DNA from: Brachybacterium halotolerans
Lineage (GTDB): Bacteria > Actinomycetota > Actinomycetes > Actinomycetales > Dermabacteraceae
Assembly: GCF_016623465.1 (NCBI RefSeq)
Contig: NZ_JAEDAJ010000014.1
Location: forward strand, 1 to 64,000
Direction of reading: 5' to 3'
DNA: 64,000 nucleotides
Shown: positions 52,583 through 61,786 of the stretch, piece after piece
Layout of the letters: every line of letters begins with the position of its first letter
Position numbering within the stretch: position 1 is the stretch's first letter
The notes under the pieces: generated by a model
The model's database searches: none
What the model was told of the DNA's origin: nothing
Seen by the model: the letters and a program-made list of their open reading frames with translations, nothing else
Translations under genes and position numbers: made by a program

Positions 52583-55500
52583 ATGACCTCGACGCCATGG
52601 CGCGCCACGACCTTCACCCTCGCCGCGACGCTCTCCCTGGGGCTCTGCCCCGCGATGGCCTCCTCGACGCCGCTGCCGACCGGGCCGCTCGGCACGGGCC
52701 CGTCGCTCGAGGCGCCCGCGCAGCCGGTCCCCGCCGACGGCGACAGCGCGAAGCAGGCCGCCCGCGCACCGCTGCCGAAGGCGCAGGCCGAGGCGCCCAC
52801 GCCCGACGTCCTGGACGTCGACCCCTCCCGCGGGAACACCGACGACGCCACCGGCCGGAAGGCCACCGCCTTCGGCGAGGCGCCGAAGGTCTCCTCCGAC
52901 CACGCGCTGGGCCGCGACGTCGCCGCCTTCGACGGCACCAACGCGATCGGCTACGACTTCGCCGACGCCTACGACAAGACCGCGACGTCGCTCACCATGG
53001 AGTGCACGATCCGCTTCGACGCCCCGCTGCCCGAGGGCAGCGACGAGGGCTCCGGCAACCTCTGCGGCGCCAAGGACGCCGGCGGCTACTCGCTGACCGC
53101 CTACGGCAAGACCCTCAAGATGATGGTCAACGTCGACGGGAAGTACTACGGGGCCGGCGTCGACATCGAGCAGGGCGTCTGGTACCACGCGGTCGGCGTC
53201 TGGGACGGCGACACCGTCTCCCTCTACCTCAACGGCACGAAGGTCGCCGAGTCCCCCGCGAAGGGCAAGGCCATCTCGGCCCCCAAGGACTCCGCCCGCC
53301 AGTTCTTCGTCGGCGCCGACACCAACTCGACCGGCAAGCCCCAGTTCAACGCCACGGGCTCGGTCGCCACCGCCGCCGTCTACTCGAAGGCGCTGAGCGA
53401 CGACCAGGTGACCGCGCGCTACGCGGACACCTTCGCCCACCGCACCGAGGACCAGGCCGGCTTCTCCCTGACCAGCCCCGCCCCCGGCGCGCAGCTCACC
53501 CGCCCCACCACCCTCCAGGGCACCGTCGACAACGAGGACCTGCTCGCCGATGACCTCAGCCTGAAGCTCGACGGGAAGCCGATCGCCCTCGGCGACGAGG
53601 TCGGCCCCGGTCTCACGGCCGGCACCCACACCATCAGCTACTCGGGGAAGGATGCCCTGGGTTCCGCCGTGAAGGGCTCGACGGCCTTCACCAGCACCAC
53701 CATCCCCACCGCGGGCGGCACCACCCAGTCCAGCGGCAGCGGCCAGGCCACGCTCACCGCCCGCGCCACCAGCCCCAGCGGAGCCTCTCTGCGCACCACC
53801 TTCCTGCAGGGCGATGTCGCACAGGCGAAGAACTCCCGCACGGGCACGATCCCCGCCTCCGCCTTCGACGAGAAGGAGGGCGTGGACGGCGACGTGAAGC
53901 TCTCCGACGAGAAGGCGACGAAGGACTCGCTCTCCCCGTCGGACGGCACCACCCTCCAGACCGAGAAGACCGACCAGATCCCCGCGCTCGCCACCGAGAT
54001 CCCCTTCTCCGAGGAGGGGCAGAGCCTCGTCTGGCGCGGTGAGGTCGACCCCGAGCGCGCCGTGCAGCTGCTCGCGCTGAACACCGAGACCGGGCGCTAC
54101 GAGGTGCTCGACTCCGCGCGCGGCTCCTCCGACGGCCAGGTCGAGCTCGACGGCAGCGCCGCGAAGGCCAACGACGACCACGGCACCATCAAGACGCTGG
54201 TCCTGGGCACGGATCCCTTCGCCGACGATCTCGACAAGCCCGTCGACGACTCCTTCGAGGATCCCGACGACTACGACTTCTCGCTCATGCACATCACCGA
54301 CACCCAGTACCTCTCCCAGGGCGCGACCGCGCGGCCCACCGAGGCCGAGCGCACCGAGTGGGCGAACGCCTACGAGGACTCCTACCGCTGGCTCGCCGAG
54401 CACGGCAAGGAGCGCAAGGTCGCCTTCGTCGCCCACACCGGCGACGTCGTGGAGTCCTGGAACTCCGGCGCCACGGACCGCTCCGTGCCCGAGAAGGAGA
54501 TGCAGTTCGCCGACGGCGCCCAGAAGATCCTCGAGGACACCGGCATCCCCAACGCCGCCATCCCCGGGAACCACGACAACCTGGGCGGGCAGGACGACAC
54601 CCTGTTCAACGAGACCTTCGGCCCCGAGCGCTATGAGGAGCAGGCGCAGAAGGCCTCCTGGAAGGCCGAGGGCGCGGAGTACCACCCGTGGAAGGAGGGC
54701 GACAACTCGAACTCCTACAACCTGTTCAGCGCGGGCGGCGAGGACTTCGTGACCGTCAACCTCGGCTACTCGGTGACGAAGGAGGAGGCCGACTGGGCCG
54801 CGGGGATCCTCGCGAAGTACCCGACCCGCAACGGCATCGTCCTCACCCACGCTTACCTCAAGCCCTCCTCCTCGCCCGACGGCCGCGGAGGCCCGTTCTC
54901 GGCCGACGGCCAGCTCATCTACGACCGCGTCCTCTCCAAGAGCCCGAACGCGGACCTGGTGCTCTCGGGCCACGAGCACGGCGTGAACATCAGCGTGCGC
55001 AAGGACGTGGGCCAGAAGGGCAACGACGTCACCGAGCTGCTCGCCGACTACCAGTTCTACGAGGTCGGCTCCGACGAGCTGGGCCTCACCGAGGAGGGCG
55101 GCTACGGCAAGGACACGGGGCTGCGCTTCGGCGCGAGCTTCTTCCGTCTTCTCCAGTTCGACCTCGACAAGGGCGAGGTCAGCGTCGACACCTACTCCCC
55201 GTACCTCGACAACTTCGGGGCCCACGAGTACGACACCGAGGACCGGTACGACGGCCGTGAGGACGACTTCCGCGTCCCCGTCCAGTTCGACGGCCGCACC
55301 ACCGCGTTCACGACCGACGCGATGATGGGCCTGACCCCGACGACGAAGACCATCGACGAGGTCACCCACGAGTCGGGCGAGGACGCGAAGGCCACCTGGA
55401 AGGGCCTGAAGGACGGGAAGGCCTACGGCTGGTTCGCCGTGACCCGCGACGTGTCGCGGGCGGCCGATCCCGAGGCCGACCGCCGCACCGTCCTCAAGCA

Positions 55501-55717
55501 CGGCGGCGGCTCGGGCTCCGGGTCGGGCGACCTCACCGAGGGCATCGTCCAGCACGGCGTGTTCACCGGCACCGGCGGCACGCAGCACGACGACGGCAAC
55601 CGCCCCGGGAAGGGCCACGGGAAGGGCGGCTCCGGCCACGGCAAGGACAAGGGCCACGGCAAGGGCAAGGGCAAGGGTCACGGCAGCGGCCACGGCAGCG
55701 GCCACGGCCGCAGCTGA
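52583..55717 (+). CDS. Secreted LamG/calcineurin-like phosphoesterase
   Basis: A 1044-residue secreted protein. Signal peptide about 1-26 (ending AMA-SS), a LamG/concanavalin-type domain (about 95-280), Ig-like linker (about 290-380) and a calcineurin-like metallophosphoesterase domain: ITDTQY (about 572, Gln in place of the usual His), HTGDVVES, PGNHDN (about 660) and LSGHEHG (about 795). The tail (about 1010-1044) is a Gly-His-Lys repeat (KGHGKG, GHGSGHG). Likely a surface or secreted phosphodiesterase/phosphatase. The ATG follows AAGGAG. CebR-type operator upstream suggests sugar-dependent control. Confidence 0.85.
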   Translation: MTSTPWRATTFTLAATLSLGLCPAMASSTPLPTGPLGTGPSLEAPAQPVPADGDSAKQAARAPLPKAQAEAPTPDVLDVDPSRGNTDDATGRKATAFGEAPKVSSDHALGRDVAAFDGTNAIGYDFADAYDKTATSLTMECTIRFDAPLPEGSDEGSGNLCGAKDAGGYSLTAYGKTLKMMVNVDGKYYGAGVDIEQGVWYHAVGVWDGDTVSLYLNGTKVAESPAKGKAISAPKDSARQFFVGADTNSTGKPQFNATGSVATAAVYSKALSDDQVTARYADTFAHRTEDQAGFSLTSPAPGAQLTRPTTLQGTVDNEDLLADDLSLKLDGKPIALGDEVGPGLTAGTHTISYSGKDALGSAVKGSTAFTSTTIPTAGGTTQSSGSGQATLTARATSPSGASLRTTFLQGDVAQAKNSRTGTIPASAFDEKEGVDGDVKLSDEKATKDSLSPSDGTTLQTEKTDQIPALATEIPFSEEGQSLVWRGEVDPERAVQLLALNTETGRYEVLDSARGSSDGQVELDGSAAKANDDHGTIKTLVLGTDPFADDLDKPVDDSFEDPDDYDFSLMHITDTQYLSQGATARPTEAERTEWANAYEDSYRWLAEHGKERKVAFVAHTGDVVESWNSGATDRSVPEKEMQFADGAQKILEDTGIPNAAIPGNHDNLGGQDDTLFNETFGPERYEEQAQKASWKAEGAEYHPWKEGDNSNSYNLFSAGGEDFVTVNLGYSVTKEEADWAAGILAKYPTRNGIVLTHAYLKPSSSPDGRGGPFSADGQLIYDRVLSKSPNADLVLSGHEHGVNISVRKDVGQKGNDVTELLADYQFYEVGSDELGLTEEGGYGKDTGLRFGASFFRLLQFDLDKGEVSVDTYSPYLDNFGAHEYDTEDRYDGREDDFRVPVQFDGRTTAFTTDAMMGLTPTTKTIDEVTHESGEDAKATWKGLKDGKAYGWFAVTRDVSRAADPEADRRTVLKHGGGSGSGSGDLTEGIVQHGVFTGTGGTQHDDGNRPGKGHGKGGSGHGKDKGHGKGKGKGHGSGHGSGHGRS

Positions 55718-55751
55718 TCACAGACCCACACCCGTCGGCCCCCGCCGACCA

Positions 55752-55784
55752 CGGCGCCCCGAGGACCAGGTCCTCGGGGCGCCG
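55752..55784. terminator. Strong stem-loop terminator
   Basis: Arms CGGCGCCCCGAGGACC (55752-55767) and its reverse complement (55769-55784) around a single base: a 16-bp stem between the rightward phosphoesterase gene and the leftward zinc-ribbon gene. Bidirectional terminator. Confidence 0.7.
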
Positions 55785-55851
55785 CGGTGTTCTGGTGCGA
55801 AGTGCTCAGCCCGGGCGGGGCGGGCCCCGGCCAGGGGCCTGCTGCCTTCGA

Positions 55852-56085
55852 TCAGTCCTGGACGGCGACGAGCTCGACGCGGCCGTCCTCGAACTCCTGC
55901 ATCTTGCCGCACTGCACGCAGGCGAGCGCGATCGCCTCGGGGCTGAAGGCAGCGAAGCCGAACAGCTCGGAGGTGCCGGAGTTCAGCAGCACGCGCCGCG
56001 AGCGGAACTGGTTGCCCTCGCAGTGCCCGCACACGACCTGCTTGCCCGCGGCGCCGGCGATGAAGATCTCGTCCTTCTTGGCCAT
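55852..56085 (-). CDS. Small zinc-ribbon protein
   Basis: A 77-residue protein with two CxxC pairs, Cys19-x2-Cys22 and Cys56-x2-Cys59, which form a four-cysteine zinc ribbon. It could bind nucleic acid or another protein; no family assigned. The start ATG at 56085 has a strong GAGGAGG site; the longer frame starting upstream is not needed. It is 19 bp downstream of the isochorismatase-like gene on the same strand and may share its mRNA. Confidence 0.75.
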   Translation of the reverse strand: MAKKDEIFIAGAAGKQVVCGHCEGNQFRSRRVLLNSGTSELFGFAAFSPEAIALACVQCGKMQEFEDGRVELVAVQD

Positions 56086-56104
56086 CGGTGCCTCCTCGGA
56101 TCGA

Positions 56105-56731
56105 TCAGTTCTGGCGCTCACCCTGCCATGACCCGGCGGCACCCTGCAGCAGCTCGGCGGACGTCGTCAGTCGGACCTGCGGCGCGTACAGGCCCATGAC
56201 CTGCAGGGCCGTCGTGGCGTTCTCACCCGTCGAGGCGGCGCAGGCGTCGGTCACCACGCGCACGCGCGCCCCGGCGTCGGCTGCCCCGAGGGCGGTGGAC
56301 AGCACGCAGCAGTCGGTCGAGACGCCGGTCAGCAGCAGCTCGGGATGCGGTCCCACGATGCTCTCGAGCGCGGCGCCCCACTTGCCGAACGTGGGCTCGT
56401 CCACGGTCGGATGCGCGGTGAGGCCGTGGGCGGCCCCGACGAGGTCGTAGAGCGGATCCTCCGGCGCGACGTCGGCGAAGGGCCAGGCGGCGAAGTAGTC
56501 GGCCCAGGATCCCGAGCGGTCGGCCGTGGGCAGCCAGCGGGTCACCACCGTGCGCTCGGGACCCACGTGCGCGGTGAGGAGCGCGATCCGCTCCATCGCC
56601 TGGTCGAAGAACGGTGAGGACCACTTCGAAGACGGGTCGGCGAAGATCCGCTGCGGATCGACGACCACGAGCCAGGGGGACGGGGAGGACACGGGGTCGT
56701 CGGGGTGCGGATGCACGGGCTGCGAGGTCAT
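56105..56731 (-). CDS. Isochorismatase-family cysteine hydrolase
   Basis: A 208-residue hydrolase of the isochorismatase/nicotinamidase superfamily with the catalytic triad Asp25 (VVVDPQRIF), Lys117 (FGKWGAAL) and Cys142 (GVSTDCCVLS). Family members hydrolyse isochorismate, nicotinamide, N-carbamoylsarcosine or ureidoacrylate. It lies downstream of an NCS1 permease on the same strand (138 bp gap), so an N-containing substrate carried by that permease is a reasonable guess. Start has AAGGAG. Confidence 0.85.
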   Translation of the reverse strand: MTSQPVHPHPDDPVSSPSPWLVVVDPQRIFADPSSKWSSPFFDQAMERIALLTAHVGPERTVVTRWLPTADRSGSWADYFAAWPFADVAPEDPLYDLVGAAHGLTAHPTVDEPTFGKWGAALESIVGPHPELLLTGVSTDCCVLSTALGAADAGARVRVVTDACAASTGENATTALQVMGLYAPQVRLTTSAELLQGAAGSWQGERQN

Positions 56732-56869
56732 GGGACTCCTTCGTCGTCGGGCGGACGGCGCGCGGGGATGCCGATGACCGCGGCCGAGCGGAGCCCCAGA
56801 CTATGTCTCACGGACCCTGCCGCGACGCCGGGTTGCCCGGGTCTCCGGGGCACCCGGGTGCCCCGCGCC

Positions 56870-58420
56870 TCACCGCCCGCGGCGCGAGAGCCCGACCTCC
56901 TGCTGGCGGATCCGCGGACGGCGGAACACCATCGCGACCGCGAAGGACAGCACGAGCGCGAGCAGCACGCCCAGGTTCGAGTACGCCCACGGGCCGTCCC
57001 AGTAGGCGCCGTCGGGCGCATCGATGAAGGTGCCCAGGCCCAGCGGCTCGATCAGGTAGCCCTGCCAGTCGTTGTACGAGGCGTCGGAGTACTGGTTGAC
57101 CACGAGGCCCCAGCCCAGCGCCGAGGTGACCACGAGGGTCGCGATCGAGGTCCAGTCCACGGCCCCGTAGCGTCCGCGGGCGTCGAACAGCGACGCCTCG
57201 TCGTAGTCGGTGCGACGCGTGAGCACGTCGGCGATGAGGATGCCGGCCCAGGAGGCGATCGGCACCCCGAGCGTGACCAGGAAGCTCTGGAACGGTCCGA
57301 TGAAGCTGCCGGCGAAGAACACCACCCAGATGGTGCCTGCGGTGAGGATCGCGCCGTCGACGAACGCTGCGGCCGGGCGGGGGATGCGGATGCCCAGGCT
57401 CAGCAGCGTCAGGCCCGAGGAGTAGATGCCGTTGACCGCGCCGGAGACGAGGGTGAGCACGGCGACGATCCAGAAGGGGATCAGCGCCCACAGCGGCAGC
57501 AGGGTCACGAGGGTGCCCACGGGGTCGTCGCCGATCTTCGCCATCACGTCGGCGTCGGAGCCGGCGAGCAGCAGCCCGAAGACCACGAGGATCACCGGCG
57601 CGGCCGAGCCGCCGATCGTGTTCCAGGCGATGATCGTCCCGTCGGACGCGGAGCGCCGCTGGTAGCGGGACCAGTCGGCCGCGATGTTGATCCAGCCCAG
57701 ACCGAAGCCGGTCATCACCATCACGAGCGCCCCGATCATCTTCTGCACGTTCCCGCCGGGGATCGCCGTCACCGCGGAGAGGTGGATGTGGGGGATCGTG
57801 AGGACCATGAACAGGATCGTCATCGCGCCGGTCGCCCAGGTCAGCACCGACTGGATCCGCATGATCGTGTGGTAGCCCAGCACCGACGCGGTCACGATGA
57901 TCGCCGCGATCACGAGAGTGGCGATGACCAGCACCGTCGTCCCGGTGGCGAGGCCCAGGGCCTGGAACACGGTCGCGGTGGCCAGCACCGCGGAGATCGC
58001 GAGCGAGGTCTCCCAGCCGATCGAGGTGAGCCACGAGATGATCCCGGGGAGCTTCTGCCCGTGGACGCCGAACGCGGCGCGGGAGAGCACCATCGTGGGC
58101 GCGCTGCCGCGCTTGCCCGCGATCGCGATCAGGCCGCACAGCGCGAAGCTGGCGACGACCCCGACCACGGCGACGACGACCGCCTGCCAGAAGGAGATGC
58201 CGAAGCCCAGCACGTACGCGCCGTAGCTCATGCCGAACACGGAGACGTTCGCGGCGAACCACGGCCAGAACAGCTGGTGGGGCTTCGCGGTGCGCTCGGA
58301 CTCGGCGATGATCTCGATGCCGGTGGTCTCGATCAGCGGGGCGCCGGCGGGGCCGGGTTGCCCGGCGGGGCCGGGGGAGGAGTCGGACGGGCCGACGGGG
58401 CGGGGATCTGCGGACGACAT
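56870..58420 (-). CDS. NCS1-family cytosine/purine permease
   Basis: A 516-residue integral membrane protein with an extended Pro/Gly-rich N terminus (about 1-30) and some twelve membrane segments. Family features: LFWPWFAANVSVFGMSYGAYVLG, MVLSRAAFGVHGQKLP and SWAGILIADVLTRRTDYDE. It resembles CodB/PurP-like transporters of the purine/cytosine permease family. It is unlike the NCS1 member in the hut operon. GGAGG precedes the ATG. Downstream is an isochorismatase-like hydrolase that may act on the imported compound. Confidence 0.88.
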   Translation of the reverse strand: MSSADPRPVGPSDSSPGPAGQPGPAGAPLIETTGIEIIAESERTAKPHQLFWPWFAANVSVFGMSYGAYVLGFGISFWQAVVVAVVGVVASFALCGLIAIAGKRGSAPTMVLSRAAFGVHGQKLPGIISWLTSIGWETSLAISAVLATATVFQALGLATGTTVLVIATLVIAAIIVTASVLGYHTIMRIQSVLTWATGAMTILFMVLTIPHIHLSAVTAIPGGNVQKMIGALVMVMTGFGLGWINIAADWSRYQRRSASDGTIIAWNTIGGSAAPVILVVFGLLLAGSDADVMAKIGDDPVGTLVTLLPLWALIPFWIVAVLTLVSGAVNGIYSSGLTLLSLGIRIPRPAAAFVDGAILTAGTIWVVFFAGSFIGPFQSFLVTLGVPIASWAGILIADVLTRRTDYDEASLFDARGRYGAVDWTSIATLVVTSALGWGLVVNQYSDASYNDWQGYLIEPLGLGTFIDAPDGAYWDGPWAYSNLGVLLALVLSFAVAMVFRRPRIRQQEVGLSRRGR

Positions 58421-58622
58421 CGTCGCCTCCGGGGTGTGTGGTCACGCGGACGGACCGCGCTGCAGGGACGGGGTGCAATGCGAGCGCCCCTGGCCGACCT
58501 GCGGGCCGACCGGGGAGCAGGGGGAGTCCCATCATCCCACTCGGGAGGGCCCGTGAGAGATTGGAGGCAATCGACGGGACACCCGGGACCGCAGGCGGCC
58601 GGTCGTCCTATCGTGGAAAGCC

Positions 58623-59714
58623 GTGCGCCCCTCTCTCCCCGATCCCCGGTCCCTCAGCGGGCATGTGTCCTCGACCGCCCGCAGCATGGTCACTCTCGGT
58701 CCGGGCAGGGCCGACCTCGCGCCGGCCGTGAGGATCGCGGTCTCGCTCGCGGCGCCGCTCGTGATCCTGCTGCTGAGCGGTCACATCCAGTGGGCGATGT
58801 TCGCCTCCTTCGGCGGGTTCACCTCCATCTACGCGCGGTACGTGCCGACCGCCATCCGCGTGAACCACCACGTGCGCGTGGGTGTCCTGCTGACGATCTG
58901 CGTGGGTATCGGCGCCCTGCTCTCCCAGCTCGCGGCCGCGGGCGTGCTCGGCCACGGGGCGCACCTCGCCCTGACCACGGTGTCCGGGGCTCTCGCCGCC
59001 GCGATCGGCTCGGTGCTCGTGATGAGCAAGGGCCTGCGGCCGACGGGGGCCGTGTTCCCCGTCTTCGCGGTCACCGCGGTCTCCAGCGCCCCGTCGGTCG
59101 CCCCCTGGTGGCTCGCCCTCCTGATCGCCGGCGCCTCGGCCGGGTGGTGCGTGCTGCTGGGATTCCTGGCTCGCTGGACCGGGGAGGCGAACGTCGACGC
59201 GTCCGCCCCCGACACCTCGGGCATCACGGGGGCGATGCGCCGCCAGGAGTTCGCCCGCTACGGCTTCGCCGCGCTGGTCAGCGGCATCATCGCCTCGCTC
59301 ACGGGGATCCCTTCGCCGTACTGGGCGCAGGTCGCGGCCGTCGTCCCGCTCTCGGCGCCGGGTCGGCGCCTGCAGGTGGAGCGCGGGCTGCACCGGATCG
59401 TCGGGACCGCCCTGGGCGTGGGCGTGACGGCGTTCCTGCTCTCGTTCCCCAGCCAGCCCTGGCAGCTGCTGGTGTGGGTGATCCTCATGCAGTTCCTCGC
59501 CGAGATGTTCGTGCTGCGCAACTACTCGCTGGCGCTGGTGTTCATCACGCCGCTCGCCCTGCTGATGGTGCAGCTGGCGAGCCCTCGGCCCGCGGGATCG
59601 CTGCTCGCCGCACGCGTCTCGGAATCGGCGATCGGCGCGGTCGTGGGCATCGGCACGGTGCTGCTGGCCGTCGCCCTCGAGCGCCGGCGGGCCCGGCGCC
59701 TCGGCGCGGCCTGA
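58623..59714 (+). CDS. FUSC-family inner-membrane protein
   Basis: A 363-residue integral membrane protein of the FUSC/aromatic-acid exporter type with two blocks of hydrophobic segments: LAAPLVILLLSGHIQWAMFASFGGFTSIY in parts (about 40-70) and a second half from about residue 215 repeating the pattern (ASLTGIPSPYWAQVAAVV). The start is GTG at 58623, with TATCGT 8 bases upstream and GGAAAG in between. Its stop is directly adjacent to the stop of the convergent gene, both within the palindrome GCCTGATCAGGC. Confidence 0.8.
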   Translation: MRPSLPDPRSLSGHVSSTARSMVTLGPGRADLAPAVRIAVSLAAPLVILLLSGHIQWAMFASFGGFTSIYARYVPTAIRVNHHVRVGVLLTICVGIGALLSQLAAAGVLGHGAHLALTTVSGALAAAIGSVLVMSKGLRPTGAVFPVFAVTAVSSAPSVAPWWLALLIAGASAGWCVLLGFLARWTGEANVDASAPDTSGITGAMRRQEFARYGFAALVSGIIASLTGIPSPYWAQVAAVVPLSAPGRRLQVERGLHRIVGTALGVGVTAFLLSFPSQPWQLLVWVILMQFLAEMFVLRNYSLALVFITPLALLMVQLASPRPAGSLLAARVSESAIGAVVGIGTVLLAVALERRRARRLGAA

Positions 59715-60596
59715 TCAGGCGGCAGGGTCCGAGTCCTCGTCCTGGGTGACCTGTGGAACCAGGCTCGCCAGGAGGTCGCGAAGGCTCTCGGGTGACACGG
59801 AACTGATCGCCATCGTGCCGGCCGCGCCACCGGCGCCGTCAGAACTCTCCTCCGTGGGGTCCAGGACCCCGTTGTCCAGCAGCAGCACGCTGGCAGACAG
59901 GGCGAAGACGGTGGCCTGACGGCCCTCGCCGATGCCCGCGATGGTGAGGACGCTGAGGGTCCGGGTGTCCTGGAGGGAGCTGTCCGAGGCGATCTCCTCG
60001 GCCGTCAGCTCCCGCACGTCGTCATCCTCGTTCGCTGCGCCGTGGGGATCCACGAACTGCGCGAGGCGCTCGGCGATCACCTCGCGCGTCGGTACGGAGA
60101 AATGGTGGAAGCCGTCGGCCGCGACGAATTCCTCGAGCACCCCGTCCTCGGGGAAGAGATACAGCCCCAGCGTGGTGGAGATGTTCGACGAGGTGCGATG
60201 AACGATGACCATCCCCTCGGGGATGCGGCGCAGCGTGAGGAGCCCGGCGAGCGTGCGGTCCAGCTGCACGACACGGTGCGAGGGGTCGTCATCCCCGATC
60301 ACCATCGACCCCTCGTCCTCGCGGCCCTCGGGCCTGGGGTTCACCAGCCCGCGGGCGATCAGGGAGCGGATGGCCGTCGCCGAGGCCACGGTCCGCTCGA
60401 TCCTCTCGTCCTCGAGGTAGGGGCTGCCGAGGATCCCCAGCCCGACCTCGCCGTCGGTCCCGAGGATCTCCTCGTCGGAGAGGACGGCCAGCACCCGGGG
60501 CTCGTCGGCCGCGGTCTGGAGCACTTCCAGCGCTCCGAGCATGTCCCGTTCGCTGACGGAGAGGGTGTCGTCGGGGGAGGGGGTCGATGACGTCAT
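59715..60596 (-). CDS. Acidic partner protein downstream of a WXG100-type substrate
   Basis: A 293-residue cytoplasmic acidic protein, with no recognisable domain. It has mixed helical/strand content, ending in VSPESLRDLLASLVPQVTQ, and may be a chaperone-like or immunity-type partner. Start ATG at 60596 follows GAGGAG. It lies 40 bp downstream of the WXG100-headed gene on the same strand, so the pair forms an operon. A chaperone function like EspG's is a guess and not shown by any motif. Confidence 0.6.
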   Translation of the reverse strand: MTSSTPSPDDTLSVSERDMLGALEVLQTAADEPRVLAVLSDEEILGTDGEVGLGILGSPYLEDERIERTVASATAIRSLIARGLVNPRPEGREDEGSMVIGDDDPSHRVVQLDRTLAGLLTLRRIPEGMVIVHRTSSNISTTLGLYLFPEDGVLEEFVAADGFHHFSVPTREVIAERLAQFVDPHGAANEDDDVRELTAEEIASDSSLQDTRTLSVLTIAGIGEGRQATVFALSASVLLLDNGVLDPTEESSDGAGGAAGTMAISSVSPESLRDLLASLVPQVTQDEDSDPAA

Positions 60597-60636
60597 GCGG
60601 GTTCTCCTCGATGAGGGGTCTGCGGAGGGCGGGGGA

Positions 60637-61671
60637 TCAGAAGCCGAGGGCATGCTTGATGCCGCCGCCGATGTCCGAGACGGTATCGGTGACCTTCTCC
60701 GCCGTGTCGGAGACAGTGTCCTTCACGGCGCCGACGGCGTCGCTCACGTGGTCCGTGGTCCAGTCCCACGCCTTACCGGCGTTCTCGGTGATGCCGTCCC
60801 AGTTGTCGTGGACCCACTTGCCTGCGTCCGCGAGGGCGGCGCCGCCGACCAGGATCCCTCCGGCGACCTGGAGCGGCACCCCGACGACGGCGCCCACGCC
60901 CGTCGCATCGCAGATGGTCCCCGCCGTCAGGAGCACACCACCGGCGGTCTGCATGCCGCCCGTGACGGCGTGGAAGGTGTCGCCCTTCTTGATCGAGTCG
61001 ACCATCGTCATCGCACCGAAGGCGATGTCGAGACCGGGAAGCGCGCGCGCCGTGATGCGTCCCGCCTTGGAGAGCCACGGCGCCTTCTCGAGCAGCTTGG
61101 AGCCGTCGGCGACGATGTCGTCGAGCTTGGAGAAGAAGTTCTTGGGGCCGAATCCCGTGGGCAGTCCGAGCTTTCCGGCGAGTTTCGCGGCGAGACCGCT
61201 GAATCCCTTCTCGACCGCCGAGTACTGCTTGCCGATGCCCTGCTTGATCGCATCCCAGATCTTCTTGCCGCCGGAGAACGCGCCCTGGAGCGTGTTGTAG
61301 ATCGAGGTCGCCCCGGTGATCGCGTCCCACGCCTTCCCGAGGCCTGAGCCGATGCCCCGGAGGAGGTCCTGGAAGGCATCCGACAGAGAGCCGTCGGAGC
61401 CGGCGGCGGAGGCATCGTCCTGTTCGTCGGCCTCGCGACCGAGGTCGGTGCTGCGAGTGGTCAGGCCTTCGTGCGCTCGGGTGAACATGGGCGTGACCCG
61501 ACTGCTCCATGTCGAACGGAACGCGTCGGCGTCCGGCCCCTGCCAGATCGACTCGTCCATCACCAGCGGTTCGAGCCGACTGCGAAGATCCTCCAGAGTG
61601 CCGGCTCGGTTCTTCAGCAGCTCGGCATGCGTGCGCAGCTGCTCGGTGTCCGCGCCGTAGAACCCACTCAT
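60637..61671 (-). CDS. WXG100-domain protein with long C-terminal region (probable T7SS substrate)
   Basis: A 344-residue protein. Residues 1-90 are a WXG100 helical hairpin with Trp43-Gln-Gly45 in the turn (SIWQGPDADAFRSTW), typical of type VII secretion substrates. The rest is a Gly/Ala-rich region with amphipathic and hydrophobic stretches (about 90-300) and a C-terminal Val/Asp-rich helical tail (VSDAVGAVKDTVSD and similar). No known toxin domain is visible. The 293-residue protein downstream is its operon partner. No ESX machinery is encoded here. Confidence 0.7.
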   Translation of the reverse strand: MSGFYGADTEQLRTHAELLKNRAGTLEDLRSRLEPLVMDESIWQGPDADAFRSTWSSRVTPMFTRAHEGLTTRSTDLGREADEQDDASAAGSDGSLSDAFQDLLRGIGSGLGKAWDAITGATSIYNTLQGAFSGGKKIWDAIKQGIGKQYSAVEKGFSGLAAKLAGKLGLPTGFGPKNFFSKLDDIVADGSKLLEKAPWLSKAGRITARALPGLDIAFGAMTMVDSIKKGDTFHAVTGGMQTAGGVLLTAGTICDATGVGAVVGVPLQVAGGILVGGAALADAGKWVHDNWDGITENAGKAWDWTTDHVSDAVGAVKDTVSDTAEKVTDTVSDIGGGIKHALGF

Positions 61672-61786
61672 GCTCGACTCCTCGTCCTCGGTGATCCGAC
61701 ACGGAGACGCTAGTGCTCTCGGCCGTCCGACGGAATGGGGAGAAGTCCCCATCGAGGTTCGTCGGGCTGTGCATAGGGTGTTGCGT

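Noticed and set aside
52439-55705. Minus-strand 1088-residue open frame opposite the phosphoesterase gene
   Set aside because: It is a GC-rich antisense shadow: its codon composition is biased to Val/Gly/Arg/Leu and it lacks motifs, while the opposite strand encodes a clear signal peptide, LamG and phosphoesterase domains.
56732-56869. Extra small gene between permease and hydrolase
   Set aside because: No frame with a ribosome site or leaderless box and coding character was found in this 138-bp gap.
56705-59749. Plus-strand frame of 1014 codons
   Set aside because: It is antisense to a clear NCS1 permease and overlaps the FUSC gene in the wrong frame.
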